Source: Leeuwenhoekiella sp.
Lineage (GTDB): Bacteria; Bacteroidota; Bacteroidia; Flavobacteriales; Flavobacteriaceae
Direction of reading: 5' to 3'
Assembly (NCBI GenBank): GCA_002708845.1
Contig: PAPI01000022.1
Span: 1 to 64,000, forward strand
Length of the DNA: 64,000 nt
The translations under genes and the position numbers were made by a program. The notes beneath the pieces were generated by a model, which worked only from the letters and a program-made list of their open reading frames with translations, was not told the origin of the DNA and did no database searches. Positions 18,530 to 27,065 of the stretch are shown piece by piece (positions within the stretch are counted from its first letter, which is position 1; each line of letters begins with the position of its first letter).

Positions 18530-18842
18530 GACGCAATGGTAAGTAGTGCTGCGCTTTTAAAACGTATTCATAATTGTATAGGATTACAAGATTCCGGATT
18601 GAGTGAGAAGGCTTTAAGTAGGGATGCCTGTAAATCTCTGAATACTAACGCTATTATGATATCTTATTGACCCACAAAAAGTGTTAAAGTGTGGTTGCAG
18701 TGTGGGTTCACTATGGGTTCAGTGTGGGGTCATTAGGGTTTTGAGGAGTTTTTTCTACGAGTCTGAATACCCCTTTTAGGGAGTAGGAGAATGAGGTTTA
18801 TTTCTCAGGATATCTCTTTAGCATCTCAGGGTATCGCATAAA
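18530..18842. other. Non-coding region between infB and SPOR genes with short repeats
   Basis: Roughly 310 bases without a plausible gene. It holds a degenerate 11-bp tandem repeat (18687-18741) and a pair of 12-bp near-identical direct repeats (18803-18814 and 18824-18835). Nothing else recognised. Confidence 0.6.
18687..18741 (+). repeat. Degenerate 11-bp tandem repeat, five units
   Basis: Units read AAGTGTGGTTG, CAGTGTGGGTT, CACTATGGGTT, CAGTGTGGGGT and CATTAGGGTTT. The register is 11 bases throughout, close to one helical turn, with a G-rich core on the plus strand. Non-coding on both strands. Confidence 0.6.
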
Positions 18843-18843
18843 A

Positions 18844-18867
18844 AAAGGCGATCATAAGAACGCCTTT
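18844..18867 (-). terminator. Terminator of the SPOR-domain gene
   Basis: Stem AAAGGCG / CGCCTTT with a ten-base loop; on the minus strand it runs into a T tract. It lies 24 bases downstream of the minus-strand SPOR gene. Confidence 0.75.
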
Positions 18868-18890
18868 CTTTTGGCAATATGATGCTATTG

Positions 18891-19277
18891 CTACCTTTCA
18901 GGCTTCATAACGAAAGCATTGGGAAAAGTTTTTTGTATCTGAAGTAAAGCGCGGTCAGCTTCCAGTCTGTTTCTGAAATTGCCTACCCATACTTTATAAT
19001 TTGGGCTTTCATAGACTATGCTGGGTTCCCATGATCCGTATTTAGAGCGGTAGCGTGATTGAACGCTGTTGGCTTCGTTTATGGAGCCGTAAAAAAGCTG
19101 AATTTTATAACGGTCATTAAGCTCATTGTTGGCTGCCATTTTTGATTTTAGCTCCAATAGTTCAGGGATTCGATTATCCTGAGAAATCGATACACTTCCG
19201 CTTTGCGAAAAAGCAGCGGTCTGAACTAGAGTTCCAAAAAAGCCTAAAAATGTGAGCTTCAAGAGGATATTTTTCAT
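18891..19277 (-). CDS. Exported SPOR-domain protein
   Basis: 128 residues with an N-terminal signal peptide (cleavage near AAFSQ, about 22-25) and a C-terminal SPOR domain (about 56-126) recognisable by the YKIQLFYG strand, the VWVGNFRNRLEADRAL segment and a terminal AFVM strand. SPOR domains bind glycan strands of peptidoglycan stripped of stem peptides, so a periplasmic, cell-wall-related role is expected. Monocistronic with its own terminator, divergent from the act-cox operon. Confidence 0.85.
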   Translation of the reverse strand: MKNILLKLTFLGFFGTLVQTAAFSQSGSVSISQDNRIPELLELKSKMAANNELNDRYKIQLFYGSINEANSVQSRYRSKYGSWEPSIVYESPNYKVWVGNFRNRLEADRALLQIQKTFPNAFVMKPER

Positions 19278-19400
19278 TGCTTCTATTGTTTTTGTAAAAG
19301 TAAAAGTAATAACTCAAATCTGTATGGATTTATTATTTAGAACAGGTATAAATTAGTCTTTAACGCTTTGCTAACACTTCAAAATTCCACTTCTAAGTCT

Positions 19401-19408
19401 TACTTTTG
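19401..19408 (+). promoter_or_regulatory. -7 promoter element of the act-cox operon
   Basis: TACTTTTG fits TAnnTTTG and lies about 90 bases before the actA start, in the divergent SPOR/actA gap. The -33 region is poor, so confidence is moderate. Confidence 0.5.
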
Positions 19409-19497
19409 CGATCAAATTTGTCGGCATAGTTTTTAGTTTTCAAACGCTTTTTAACGTTGAAATTGATGCCGCGCTAAGATGACAATTCTATCATACT

Positions 19498-20850
19498 ATG
19501 AAACAGGGTAAAAACCTTAATTCAGCTTCTCGATTTTCTTTAATCACTCTGGCTTTATTGCTTTCGTTTTCTTCTTATGTTTTTGCACAGGAGGATTCAA
19601 CTGCGACTGCTGATGCAGCCGGAGCGGCGGAGTCAGAAACTTCGCCTGCAGCTCAGGGAGGTGATGCTGCTGCCGGTAAGGCATTATTTAATGCGAATTG
19701 CGCGGCTTGTCACAAATTGTATGACAGGGCTACGGGTCCTGCACTTTACAATGTAACTGAGCGACGCGATCGTGAATGGTTGTATCGTTGGATTAAGAAT
19801 AATAAAGAGTTGCGTGACTCAGGTGATCCTGAAGCCATCGCGATCTACAATGAGTATAGTCAAAAGGCAATGAACATTTTTCCGCAGCTAAGTAATGCGG
19901 ATATAGATGATATTCTTGCGTATACCAATACACCTAAGCCAGAGCCTGTAGCTCCTGCGGATCAAGCTGGCGGCGGCGGTGGTGCTGGAGGCGGTGTTTC
20001 AAGCACCATAATTTTGGCTATCCTTGCTATTGTTTTGGTGATGCTGGTTGCTGTATTGTTTCTAGTGAACAACACGCTTCGGAAGTTTGCAGTTGCTCAG
20101 GGAGTTGAGCTTCCTGTTAAAGAATCTCGTAAGCCTATTTGGAAAACCTTTGTTGAGAATCAATTCCTTGTTTTGGTTTCTGTAATTGTTTTGCTCCTGG
20201 GTGGTGCGTATTTCGCTTATGGCTGGATGATGCAGGTGGGGGTTGATCAGGGGTACGAGCCTATTCAGCCAATACATTACTCACACCGCATTCATGCTGG
20301 AGATAACCAGATCGAATGTAAATACTGTCACTCTTCTGCGCGTACCAGTAAGCATTCAGGAATTCCTTCTTTGAATGTGTGTATGAACTGTCACAAGAGT
20401 ATTTCTGAAGTTGCAGATGCAACAAGTGATTATAGTTCAGTAACCGAAGACTACACCAAAGAATTCTACGATAAAGAAATTCAGAAATTATACAAAGCTG
20501 TAGGTTGGGATCAGGCTACGCAGTCTTACACCGGGGAGACTCAAGCTGTAGAATGGGTGCGTATTCACAATCTTCCTGATTTTGCATATTTTAATCACTC
20601 GCAACACGTAAGTGTAGCAGGTGTTCAGTGTCAAACCTGTCACGGTCCGGTAGAAGAGATGGAGGTTATGTATCAATATGCTCCGCTTACTATGGGTTGG
20701 TGTATTAACTGCCACCGCGAGACAAATGTTAAGATGGATGGTAACCCATACTACGAGAAAATTCACGAAGAACTTTCTAAGAAGTACGGTGTAGAAGAAT
20801 TGACAGCTGCTCAAATGGGTGGTCTGGAGTGTGGTAAATGCCACTATTAA
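19498..20850 (+). CDS. actA: Alternative complex III subunit ActA, multiheme cytochrome c
   Basis: 450-residue c-type cytochrome of the quinol:cytochrome c oxidoreductase. Signal peptide (cleavage near FAQ, residue 31). Six CxxCH sites: CAACH at 68-72, CKYCH at 274, CMNCH at 295, CQTCH at 378, CINCH at 402 and CGKCH at 445. The last five form the pentaheme domain of ActA; the first lies in a separate class I cytochrome domain (about 55-145). A glycine-rich linker (157-166) and two membrane helices (about 168-190 and 222-243) separate the two parts. First gene of actABCDEF-coxBA. Confidence 0.9.
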   Translation: MKQGKNLNSASRFSLITLALLLSFSSYVFAQEDSTATADAAGAAESETSPAAQGGDAAAGKALFNANCAACHKLYDRATGPALYNVTERRDREWLYRWIKNNKELRDSGDPEAIAIYNEYSQKAMNIFPQLSNADIDDILAYTNTPKPEPVAPADQAGGGGGAGGGVSSTIILAILAIVLVMLVAVLFLVNNTLRKFAVAQGVELPVKESRKPIWKTFVENQFLVLVSVIVLLLGGAYFAYGWMMQVGVDQGYEPIQPIHYSHRIHAGDNQIECKYCHSSARTSKHSGIPSLNVCMNCHKSISEVADATSDYSSVTEDYTKEFYDKEIQKLYKAVGWDQATQSYTGETQAVEWVRIHNLPDFAYFNHSQHVSVAGVQCQTCHGPVEEMEVMYQYAPLTMGWCINCHRETNVKMDGNPYYEKIHEELSKKYGVEELTAAQMGGLECGKCHY

Positions 20851-20907
20851 TAGATAAAGAATACGTGTAGTCTGACTCGCGTTCCAAAATAAATAACAAT
20901 AGATTTT

Positions 20908-23900
20908 ATGTCATCAAACAAGAAATACTGGAAAAGTGTTGAGGAGCTAAATGAAAACAGCTCTATTGTTGAGGCGCTTAAGCATAATGAGTTTCCACAC
21001 GAGATTCCTACTGATGAATTTCTGGGAAATAAAGATACTTTGGATTCTTCCTCAACTACGCGTCGTGATTTCTTAAAATACGTTGGTTTTTCTACTGCTG
21101 CAGCATCGCTTGCGGCCTGTGAGGGACCTGTGGTGAAGTCCATTCCGTATGTGGTTGCTCCAGAGCGCATTACTGTAGGTAGAGCAGACTATTATGCCAC
21201 TGTTATGGCAGATGGTTTTGATTTTGCGAGCGTACTGGTAAAAACCAGAGAAGGAAGACCTATAAAGATTGAAAATAATAAGATGGCCTCTGCTTTAGGA
21301 GGTAATAATGCCCGGGTACATGCTTCAGTACTTTCTATGTACGATACCAAGCGTTTACAGGGGCCAAAGATTGATGGGGGTTCAGTAAGCTGGTCTGAGT
21401 TTGATGATAAGCTTGCTCAGCAGTTAAGTGGACTTGGTGGTAAAAGCATTGTATTGCTTACCCAGACTTTTGCCAGCCCGTCTACATCAAAATTGATTTC
21501 AGATTTTACCGCTGCTTATCCTAATGTTAAGCACGTAACTTATGATGCTATTGGTGAGAATGCTGCTTTAGATGCTTTCGAAAGTAAATATGGCATGCGT
21601 GCGTTGCCAGACTACGATTTCTCAGAAGCTGAAGTAATCGTTTCTGTTGGTGCAGATTTGCTGGGAGACTGGCAAGGTGGCGGCTTCGGACCTACTTATT
21701 CAAAAAGTCGCGTTCCTAAGAACGGAAAAATGTCACGCCACATTCAGTTTGAGGCAAACATGACTTTATCAGGTGGTAATGCAGACAAACGTGTGCTGGC
21801 TACTCCTGGTGATCAGAAGAAAATTGTTGCAGCCATTCAGAGTTTGGTTTCTGGTGGAAGCGGAAGCACTGGTCTTTCAGAAGAGTTGGATGCTGCCGTT
21901 AAGAGTGCTGCCAAGCAATTGCGTGCCGCAGGAAGCAAAGGTGTTTTAATAACCGGTGTTGACGATGCGAATGCTCAAATGGTTGCGTTATCTGTGAATG
22001 AGTCTTTAGGTAGTACTATAATAGACACGGCTGCACCAAAAATGACCCGTCAGGGTAATGCGCAGGAAGTGAGCCAATTGGTTAAAGACATGAACTCTGG
22101 TTCTGTTGGAGCTTTATTTGTAGTGGGTGTAAACCCTGCATATAGCCTTCCTAATGTAAAAGAATTTAAATCAGGTCTTGAAAAAGTAGCTGTGCGTGTT
22201 TCTTTCAATATGAAAGAAGATGAAACTGGTTTGCTTTGCAATTACCTGGCTCCAACTCCACACTATCTGGAGTCCTGGGGTGATGTTGAAATGAAAAAAG
22301 GCTACGTATGTTTAATGCAGCCTACGATTAAGCCTTTATTTGATACCAGACAATTTCAGGAGTCACTTTTAAAGTGGACCGGAAACGATATGTCTTACTA
22401 TGATTACCTGAAGTCGAACTGGTCTAATGCTGAGAAAAGTTTTAATCAGGCTCTTCAGGATGGTATTGCAACTGGAGCGATGACTCCTACTGCAGATGAT
22501 ACGGCTTCGGTAACTCAGGAGAGTATGAGTGCAGAAGGAGGTATGACCTTGTCGAGTGCTCTTACTGCTTTGGCTCAGGAAGGTGAGGCTTCTGGTAATG
22601 GATTTGAGCTTACCCTTTATTCCAGCACTGGTTTAGGTGATGGGGGGCAGGCAAACAATCCATGGTTACAGGAATTTCCTGATCCAATTACCAGAACATC
22701 TTGGGATAACTACCTTACGATGTCTAAAAAAGACGCAGATCGTCTAGGTGTTGAAAATGAAATTACTTCTAAAGGGGCGCTTAACGGTAGCTATGTTACA
22801 GTTACTCTTGGTGATGTTACTTTAGAAAATGTGCCGGTATTTATACAGCCTGGTCAGGCTCCCGGTTCTGTAGGTCTTGCTTTAGGATATGGTAAGAAAG
22901 CTGCAGTTCAGGAAGAAATGCAGGTGGGTGTGAATGCGTATCCGCTTTACAAAGACTTTAAGTCGACTCAGACCGTTCAAATCAAGAAGACCAGTGGCTG
23001 GCATGAGTTTGCCTGCGTGCAGATGCAAAACACGATGGCAGGTCGCGCAGATGATATTATTAAGGAAACTACGCTTGAAATCTTCAATACTAAAGACGCA
23101 AGCGAGTGGAACCATGTAGGTCACGTAGACTATAATCATTCTGAGATTTCAGTTCGGGATAAGAATGCAGATATCTGGGAATCGTTTGATGACACTTTTG
23201 GTCCGCACTTTAACCTTTCTATAGATCTTAACGCCTGTACGGGTTGTGGGGCTTGTGTTATTGCCTGTCACGCAGAGAACAACGTTCCGGTAGTAGGTAA
23301 GCAGGAGGTTAGAAACTTTAGAGATATGCATTGGTTGCGTATTGATCGTTACTATTCTTCTGAAGATACCTTTGCGGAGGAAACTAAAACATTAGAAGAG
23401 CTTCCTGCGATGGATAGCTATTCAGTGGTAGAAAAGCAGTCTTACGACAATCCGGAGGTTGCATTTCAGCCTGTGATGTGTCAGCACTGTAACCACGCTC
23501 CTTGTGAGACGGTATGTCCTGTAGCTGCGATTGGTCACGGTAGACAAGGTCAAAATCAAATGACTTATAACCGTTGTGTGGGTACGCGCTACTGTGCAAA
23601 CAACTGTCCTTATAAAGTACGTCGTTTCAACTGGTTCCTGTATAGCGAGAATGATGAGTTTGACTACAACATGAACAATGATTTAGGTCGTATGGTTCTT
23701 AATCCGGATGTGACTGTACGTTCACGTGGGGTGATGGAAAAATGTTCTATGTGTATCCAAATGACTCAGAAAACGATTCTTGATGCTAAGCGCGAAGGTC
23801 GTGTTATTGAAGATGGAGAGTTTGCAACAGCGTGTAGCAACGCCTGTGATAATGGTGCGATTAAGTTTGGCGATGTAAATATGCCCGATTCGGAAATCGT

Positions 23901-24003
23901 AGCGCTTAAAAATGATAAACGTAAGTACTATCTGCTTGAAGATATAGGTGTAAAACCTAATGTATTCTATCACGTGAAAGTTAAGAATACCGCTGAAGCT
24001 TAA
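20908..24003 (+). CDS. actB: Alternative complex III subunit ActB, molybdopterin-like/Fe-S protein
   Basis: 1031-residue periplasmic subunit: a molybdopterin-oxidoreductase-like domain that lacks cofactor in characterised homologues, followed by a ferredoxin-type Fe-S domain. Cys motifs are CTGCGACVIAC (Cys777-787), CQHCNHAPCETVC (from Cys858), CVGTRYCANNCP (about 890-901) and CSMC with CSNAC (about 945-975), enough for several clusters linking quinol oxidation to ActA. A twin-arginine motif TRRDFLK at 51-57 is followed by a hydrophobic stretch and a lipobox LAAC (Cys71), so it is probably Tat-exported and lipid-anchored. Second gene of the operon. Confidence 0.93.
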   Translation: MSSNKKYWKSVEELNENSSIVEALKHNEFPHEIPTDEFLGNKDTLDSSSTTRRDFLKYVGFSTAAASLAACEGPVVKSIPYVVAPERITVGRADYYATVMADGFDFASVLVKTREGRPIKIENNKMASALGGNNARVHASVLSMYDTKRLQGPKIDGGSVSWSEFDDKLAQQLSGLGGKSIVLLTQTFASPSTSKLISDFTAAYPNVKHVTYDAIGENAALDAFESKYGMRALPDYDFSEAEVIVSVGADLLGDWQGGGFGPTYSKSRVPKNGKMSRHIQFEANMTLSGGNADKRVLATPGDQKKIVAAIQSLVSGGSGSTGLSEELDAAVKSAAKQLRAAGSKGVLITGVDDANAQMVALSVNESLGSTIIDTAAPKMTRQGNAQEVSQLVKDMNSGSVGALFVVGVNPAYSLPNVKEFKSGLEKVAVRVSFNMKEDETGLLCNYLAPTPHYLESWGDVEMKKGYVCLMQPTIKPLFDTRQFQESLLKWTGNDMSYYDYLKSNWSNAEKSFNQALQDGIATGAMTPTADDTASVTQESMSAEGGMTLSSALTALAQEGEASGNGFELTLYSSTGLGDGGQANNPWLQEFPDPITRTSWDNYLTMSKKDADRLGVENEITSKGALNGSYVTVTLGDVTLENVPVFIQPGQAPGSVGLALGYGKKAAVQEEMQVGVNAYPLYKDFKSTQTVQIKKTSGWHEFACVQMQNTMAGRADDIIKETTLEIFNTKDASEWNHVGHVDYNHSEISVRDKNADIWESFDDTFGPHFNLSIDLNACTGCGACVIACHAENNVPVVGKQEVRNFRDMHWLRIDRYYSSEDTFAEETKTLEELPAMDSYSVVEKQSYDNPEVAFQPVMCQHCNHAPCETVCPVAAIGHGRQGQNQMTYNRCVGTRYCANNCPYKVRRFNWFLYSENDEFDYNMNNDLGRMVLNPDVTVRSRGVMEKCSMCIQMTQKTILDAKREGRVIEDGEFATACSNACDNGAIKFGDVNMPDSEIVALKNDKRKYYLLEDIGVKPNVFYHVKVKNTAEA

Positions 24004-24036
24004 TCTAGTTAAAAATATAAATATCAATATATTAAT

Positions 24037-25827
24037 ATGTCGTCACACTACGAAGCACCCATAAGAGAGCCTTTGATTCTTGGAGAGAAATCTTACCACG
24101 ACATCAGCGTGGATGTAGGTGCTCCTATCTTAGGGAAGGCCAATAAATCTTGGTGGATTGTATTTTCTATAGCGCTCGTTGCATTCCTATGGGGCTTGGG
24201 CTGTATTGTATATACCGTTTCTACCGGTATTGGGGTTTGGGGTCTTAATAAAACTATAGGCTGGGCCTGGGATATCACCAACTTCGTTTGGTGGGTAGGT
24301 ATTGGTCACGCGGGTACGCTAATTTCTGCGGTATTGCTTTTATTCCGTCAGAAGTGGCGTATGGCAATTAACCGTTCTGCTGAAGCAATGACCATTTTTG
24401 CGGTTGTTCAGGCAGGTTTGTTTCCAATCATTCACATGGGGCGTCCCTGGTTGGCTTATTGGGTACTCCCTATTCCTAACCAGTTCGGATCACTTTGGGT
24501 AAACTTCAACTCTCCGCTACTTTGGGATGTATTTGCGATCTCTACGTATCTGTCGGTTTCACTAGTATTCTGGTGGACAGGTCTTCTTCCTGACTTTGCG
24601 ATGATCAGAGATCGTACTAAGAGTCCATTCCAGCAGAAGATATACGGAATACTAAGTTTTGGATGGAGTGGTCGTGCAAAAGACTGGCAGCGTTTTGAAG
24701 AAGTTTCTTTGGTGCTTGCAGGTCTTGCGACTCCACTGGTACTTTCTGTACACACGATCGTATCTTTTGACTTTGCAACTTCAGTTGTACCAGGATGGCA
24801 CAGTACCATTTTCCCACCTTACTTTGTGGCGGGTGCAATCTTCTCTGGTTTTGCAATGGTGCAAACCCTGCTTTTGGTAATGCGAAAAGTGGTGAGTCTG
24901 GAGAATTATATTACCATTGTGCATATTGAATTTATGAATAAGGTTATTTTGCTTACCGGCGGTATTGTTACGGTAGCATACCTTACCGAATATTTTATCG
25001 GTTGGTATTCTGGAGTACCTTATGAAAACTATACCTATCTGTCATTTGGTGCGGCAACCGGACCGTATTGGTGGGCATTCTGGGCGCTTATTATATGTAA
25101 CCTTATTGTTCCACTTACACTTTGGGTAAAAAAATGGAGACGTAACATCTTATGGACGTTCATTGTTGCACTCATTATTAACATCGGAATGTGGTTTGAG
25201 CGTTTTGATATTATCGTGATCTGTTTAAGTAAAGACCGTTTAGCATCTACCTGGTCTATGTTCTCACCTACTTTTGTAGATATCGGTGTATTTGTGGGTA
25301 CGATTGGATTCTTCTTTGTATTATTCCTATTGTATGCACGTACCTTCCCGGTAATTGCACAGGCAGAGGTTAAGAGTATCCTGAAATCTTCTGGAGAGCG
25401 TTACAAGCGCATTCGTGAATCAGGAGAAGATCTTGCTGGTACAGCAACAGACCAGCGTACCTCAAACTACGCAACACGTCCTCAGTCTTTAGGCGTGGCT
25501 TCAAACTCTGATGCGACCCATCATCAATCAACTGTTAATGCAGATGCATTAGTAGACACTGAGGCTAAAAAAGCTGAGATTGATATGATGCTGGCTAATA
25601 TAGGTACTTATGATCCTGCGACTCAAACTGCAGATGATCTTAAGAAGATAAGTGGGGTAGGACCAGTGCTGGAACAAAAACTTCATCAATTGGGAATCTA
25701 TACCTATGATCAGGTAAGTAAAATGACTAAAAAGGAATACGACTTGTTAGATGAATTAATCGACGGCTTCCCAGGTAGGGCAGAGCGTGATGATTGGGCA
25801 GGTCAGGCACAAAATCTTAAAAACTAA
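24037..25827 (+). CDS. actC: Alternative complex III subunit ActC, NrfD-like quinol-binding, with HhH extension
   Basis: 596-residue integral membrane subunit of the NrfD/PsrC family (about ten helices between 38 and 435) that carries the quinol site of alternative complex III. After the last helix there is a hydrophilic linker (about 445-530), then a small domain at 533-592 with LKKISGVGPVLEQKLHQLGI, a helix-hairpin-helix pattern like the H3 domains found in several Bacteroidota respiratory and ribosomal proteins, and FPGRAERDDW near the end. The extension is not needed for quinol chemistry in other phyla. Third gene of the operon. Confidence 0.93.
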   Translation: MSSHYEAPIREPLILGEKSYHDISVDVGAPILGKANKSWWIVFSIALVAFLWGLGCIVYTVSTGIGVWGLNKTIGWAWDITNFVWWVGIGHAGTLISAVLLLFRQKWRMAINRSAEAMTIFAVVQAGLFPIIHMGRPWLAYWVLPIPNQFGSLWVNFNSPLLWDVFAISTYLSVSLVFWWTGLLPDFAMIRDRTKSPFQQKIYGILSFGWSGRAKDWQRFEEVSLVLAGLATPLVLSVHTIVSFDFATSVVPGWHSTIFPPYFVAGAIFSGFAMVQTLLLVMRKVVSLENYITIVHIEFMNKVILLTGGIVTVAYLTEYFIGWYSGVPYENYTYLSFGAATGPYWWAFWALIICNLIVPLTLWVKKWRRNILWTFIVALIINIGMWFERFDIIVICLSKDRLASTWSMFSPTFVDIGVFVGTIGFFFVLFLLYARTFPVIAQAEVKSILKSSGERYKRIRESGEDLAGTATDQRTSNYATRPQSLGVASNSDATHHQSTVNADALVDTEAKKAEIDMMLANIGTYDPATQTADDLKKISGVGPVLEQKLHQLGIYTYDQVSKMTKKEYDLLDELIDGFPGRAERDDWAGQAQNLKN

Positions 25828-25829
25828 TT

Positions 25830-26369
25830 ATGGCATCAGGAAACGTTTTACATGTGCTTTATAATGATGATGACGTCCTTATGAAAGCAGTAAAGGAAAT
25901 ACGTTCAAATAAGTATCGAATTAACGAGGCTTATACTCCATTTCCTGTACACGGTCTCGATAAAGCGATGGGATTGCCTCATACGCGCCTCGCAATTTGT
26001 TCTTTTATCTATGGTCTTATAGGTTTAAGTGTGGCTACTTTGATGATGAATTTTATTATGATCGAAGACTGGCCAAGAAATATTGGTGGTAAACCAAGTT
26101 TCTCTTATTTGCAGAATATGCCCGCTTTCGTGCCAATTATGTTTGAGTTGACTGTATTTTTTGCAGCTCACCTTATGGTAATCACATTTTACTTAAGAAG
26201 TAAAATTTGGCCCTTTAAAAAGGCTGAAAATCCAGATCCACGTACTACCGATGATCACTTCTTGCTCGAAGTAGATACCGCTGGTCACGATCTTGATGCG
26301 CTATCCAAGTTTCTTTACGAAACCGGTGCGTCAGAAATAAGTCTAATTCATAACGAAGAACACGCTTAA
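25830..26369 (+). CDS. actD: Alternative complex III subunit ActD (DUF3341)
   Basis: 179 residues of the DUF3341 family: a ferredoxin-like N-terminal domain, two membrane helices (about 57-80 and 97-123) and a soluble C-terminus. It is the standard small membrane subunit of alternative complex III and contains no cofactor motif. Starts two bases after actC, and actE follows after three bases, consistent with tight co-translation. Confidence 0.92.
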   Translation: MASGNVLHVLYNDDDVLMKAVKEIRSNKYRINEAYTPFPVHGLDKAMGLPHTRLAICSFIYGLIGLSVATLMMNFIMIEDWPRNIGGKPSFSYLQNMPAFVPIMFELTVFFAAHLMVITFYLRSKIWPFKKAENPDPRTTDDHFLLEVDTAGHDLDALSKFLYETGASEISLIHNEEHA

Positions 26370-26372
26370 CAA

Positions 26373-27044
26373 ATGAAAAATAGTATTAAAATAGTATCTT
26401 CATTAGTAATGCTGGTTTTGATAGTTTCTTGTCAGGACAAAGACTATAGAAACTATGAATACATGCCAAACATGTATGAGGAAATAAGTTATGAGGCTTA
26501 TGGAAAGTACGATGTATTCCCTAATCAAATGGAGGCGATGCATCCGGTTGAAGGGAGTGTATCTCGTGGTTGGATGCCCTACGAATATCCCAACAGTACT
26601 GAAGGTTATCAGGAAGCTAAAGCAAACCTTACCAATCCGGTTCCTTATACTGAAGATAATTTAAATGAAGGTAAAGGCCTTTACACCATTTATTGTGCGA
26701 TTTGCCACGGGGATAAAGGTGATGGTAAAGGGACTCTTGCAGAGCGTGAGAAAATTTTGGGTATACCGGCTTATAATGATCAGGGGCGTGCAATTACTGC
26801 TGGTAGTGTCTATCACGTGATGTACTATGGTCTCAATACTATGGGGTCGTATGCTACCCAAACAACTGAACGTGAGCTGTGGTTGATAAATCACTATGTT
26901 ATGGACCTTAAGGACGCTTTAGATGGGAAACCTAAGCGTGCTTTTGAAGATGAAACTACTACTCAAGAAGAAGCTTTGGTAGAACAGGAAGAAATGACTG
27001 ATGAAGGGCAGGTGATGTCCGAAGAAGCACAAACTGAAGAATAA
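26373..27044 (+). CDS. actE: Alternative complex III subunit ActE, monoheme cytochrome c lipoprotein
   Basis: 223-residue class I cytochrome c. Lipoprotein signal with lipobox IVSC (Cys20), heme site CAICH at 108-112 and a likely distal methionine in the GLNTMGSY segment. The C-terminal about 45 residues are strongly acidic and disordered-looking. It is placed between actD and actF as in other Bacteroidota and should accept electrons from ActA or pass them on. Confidence 0.92.
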   Translation: MKNSIKIVSSLVMLVLIVSCQDKDYRNYEYMPNMYEEISYEAYGKYDVFPNQMEAMHPVEGSVSRGWMPYEYPNSTEGYQEAKANLTNPVPYTEDNLNEGKGLYTIYCAICHGDKGDGKGTLAEREKILGIPAYNDQGRAITAGSVYHVMYYGLNTMGSYATQTTERELWLINHYVMDLKDALDGKPKRAFEDETTTQEEALVEQEEMTDEGQVMSEEAQTEE

Positions 27045-27065
27045 TAAAGGCAGGATATTTCAATT

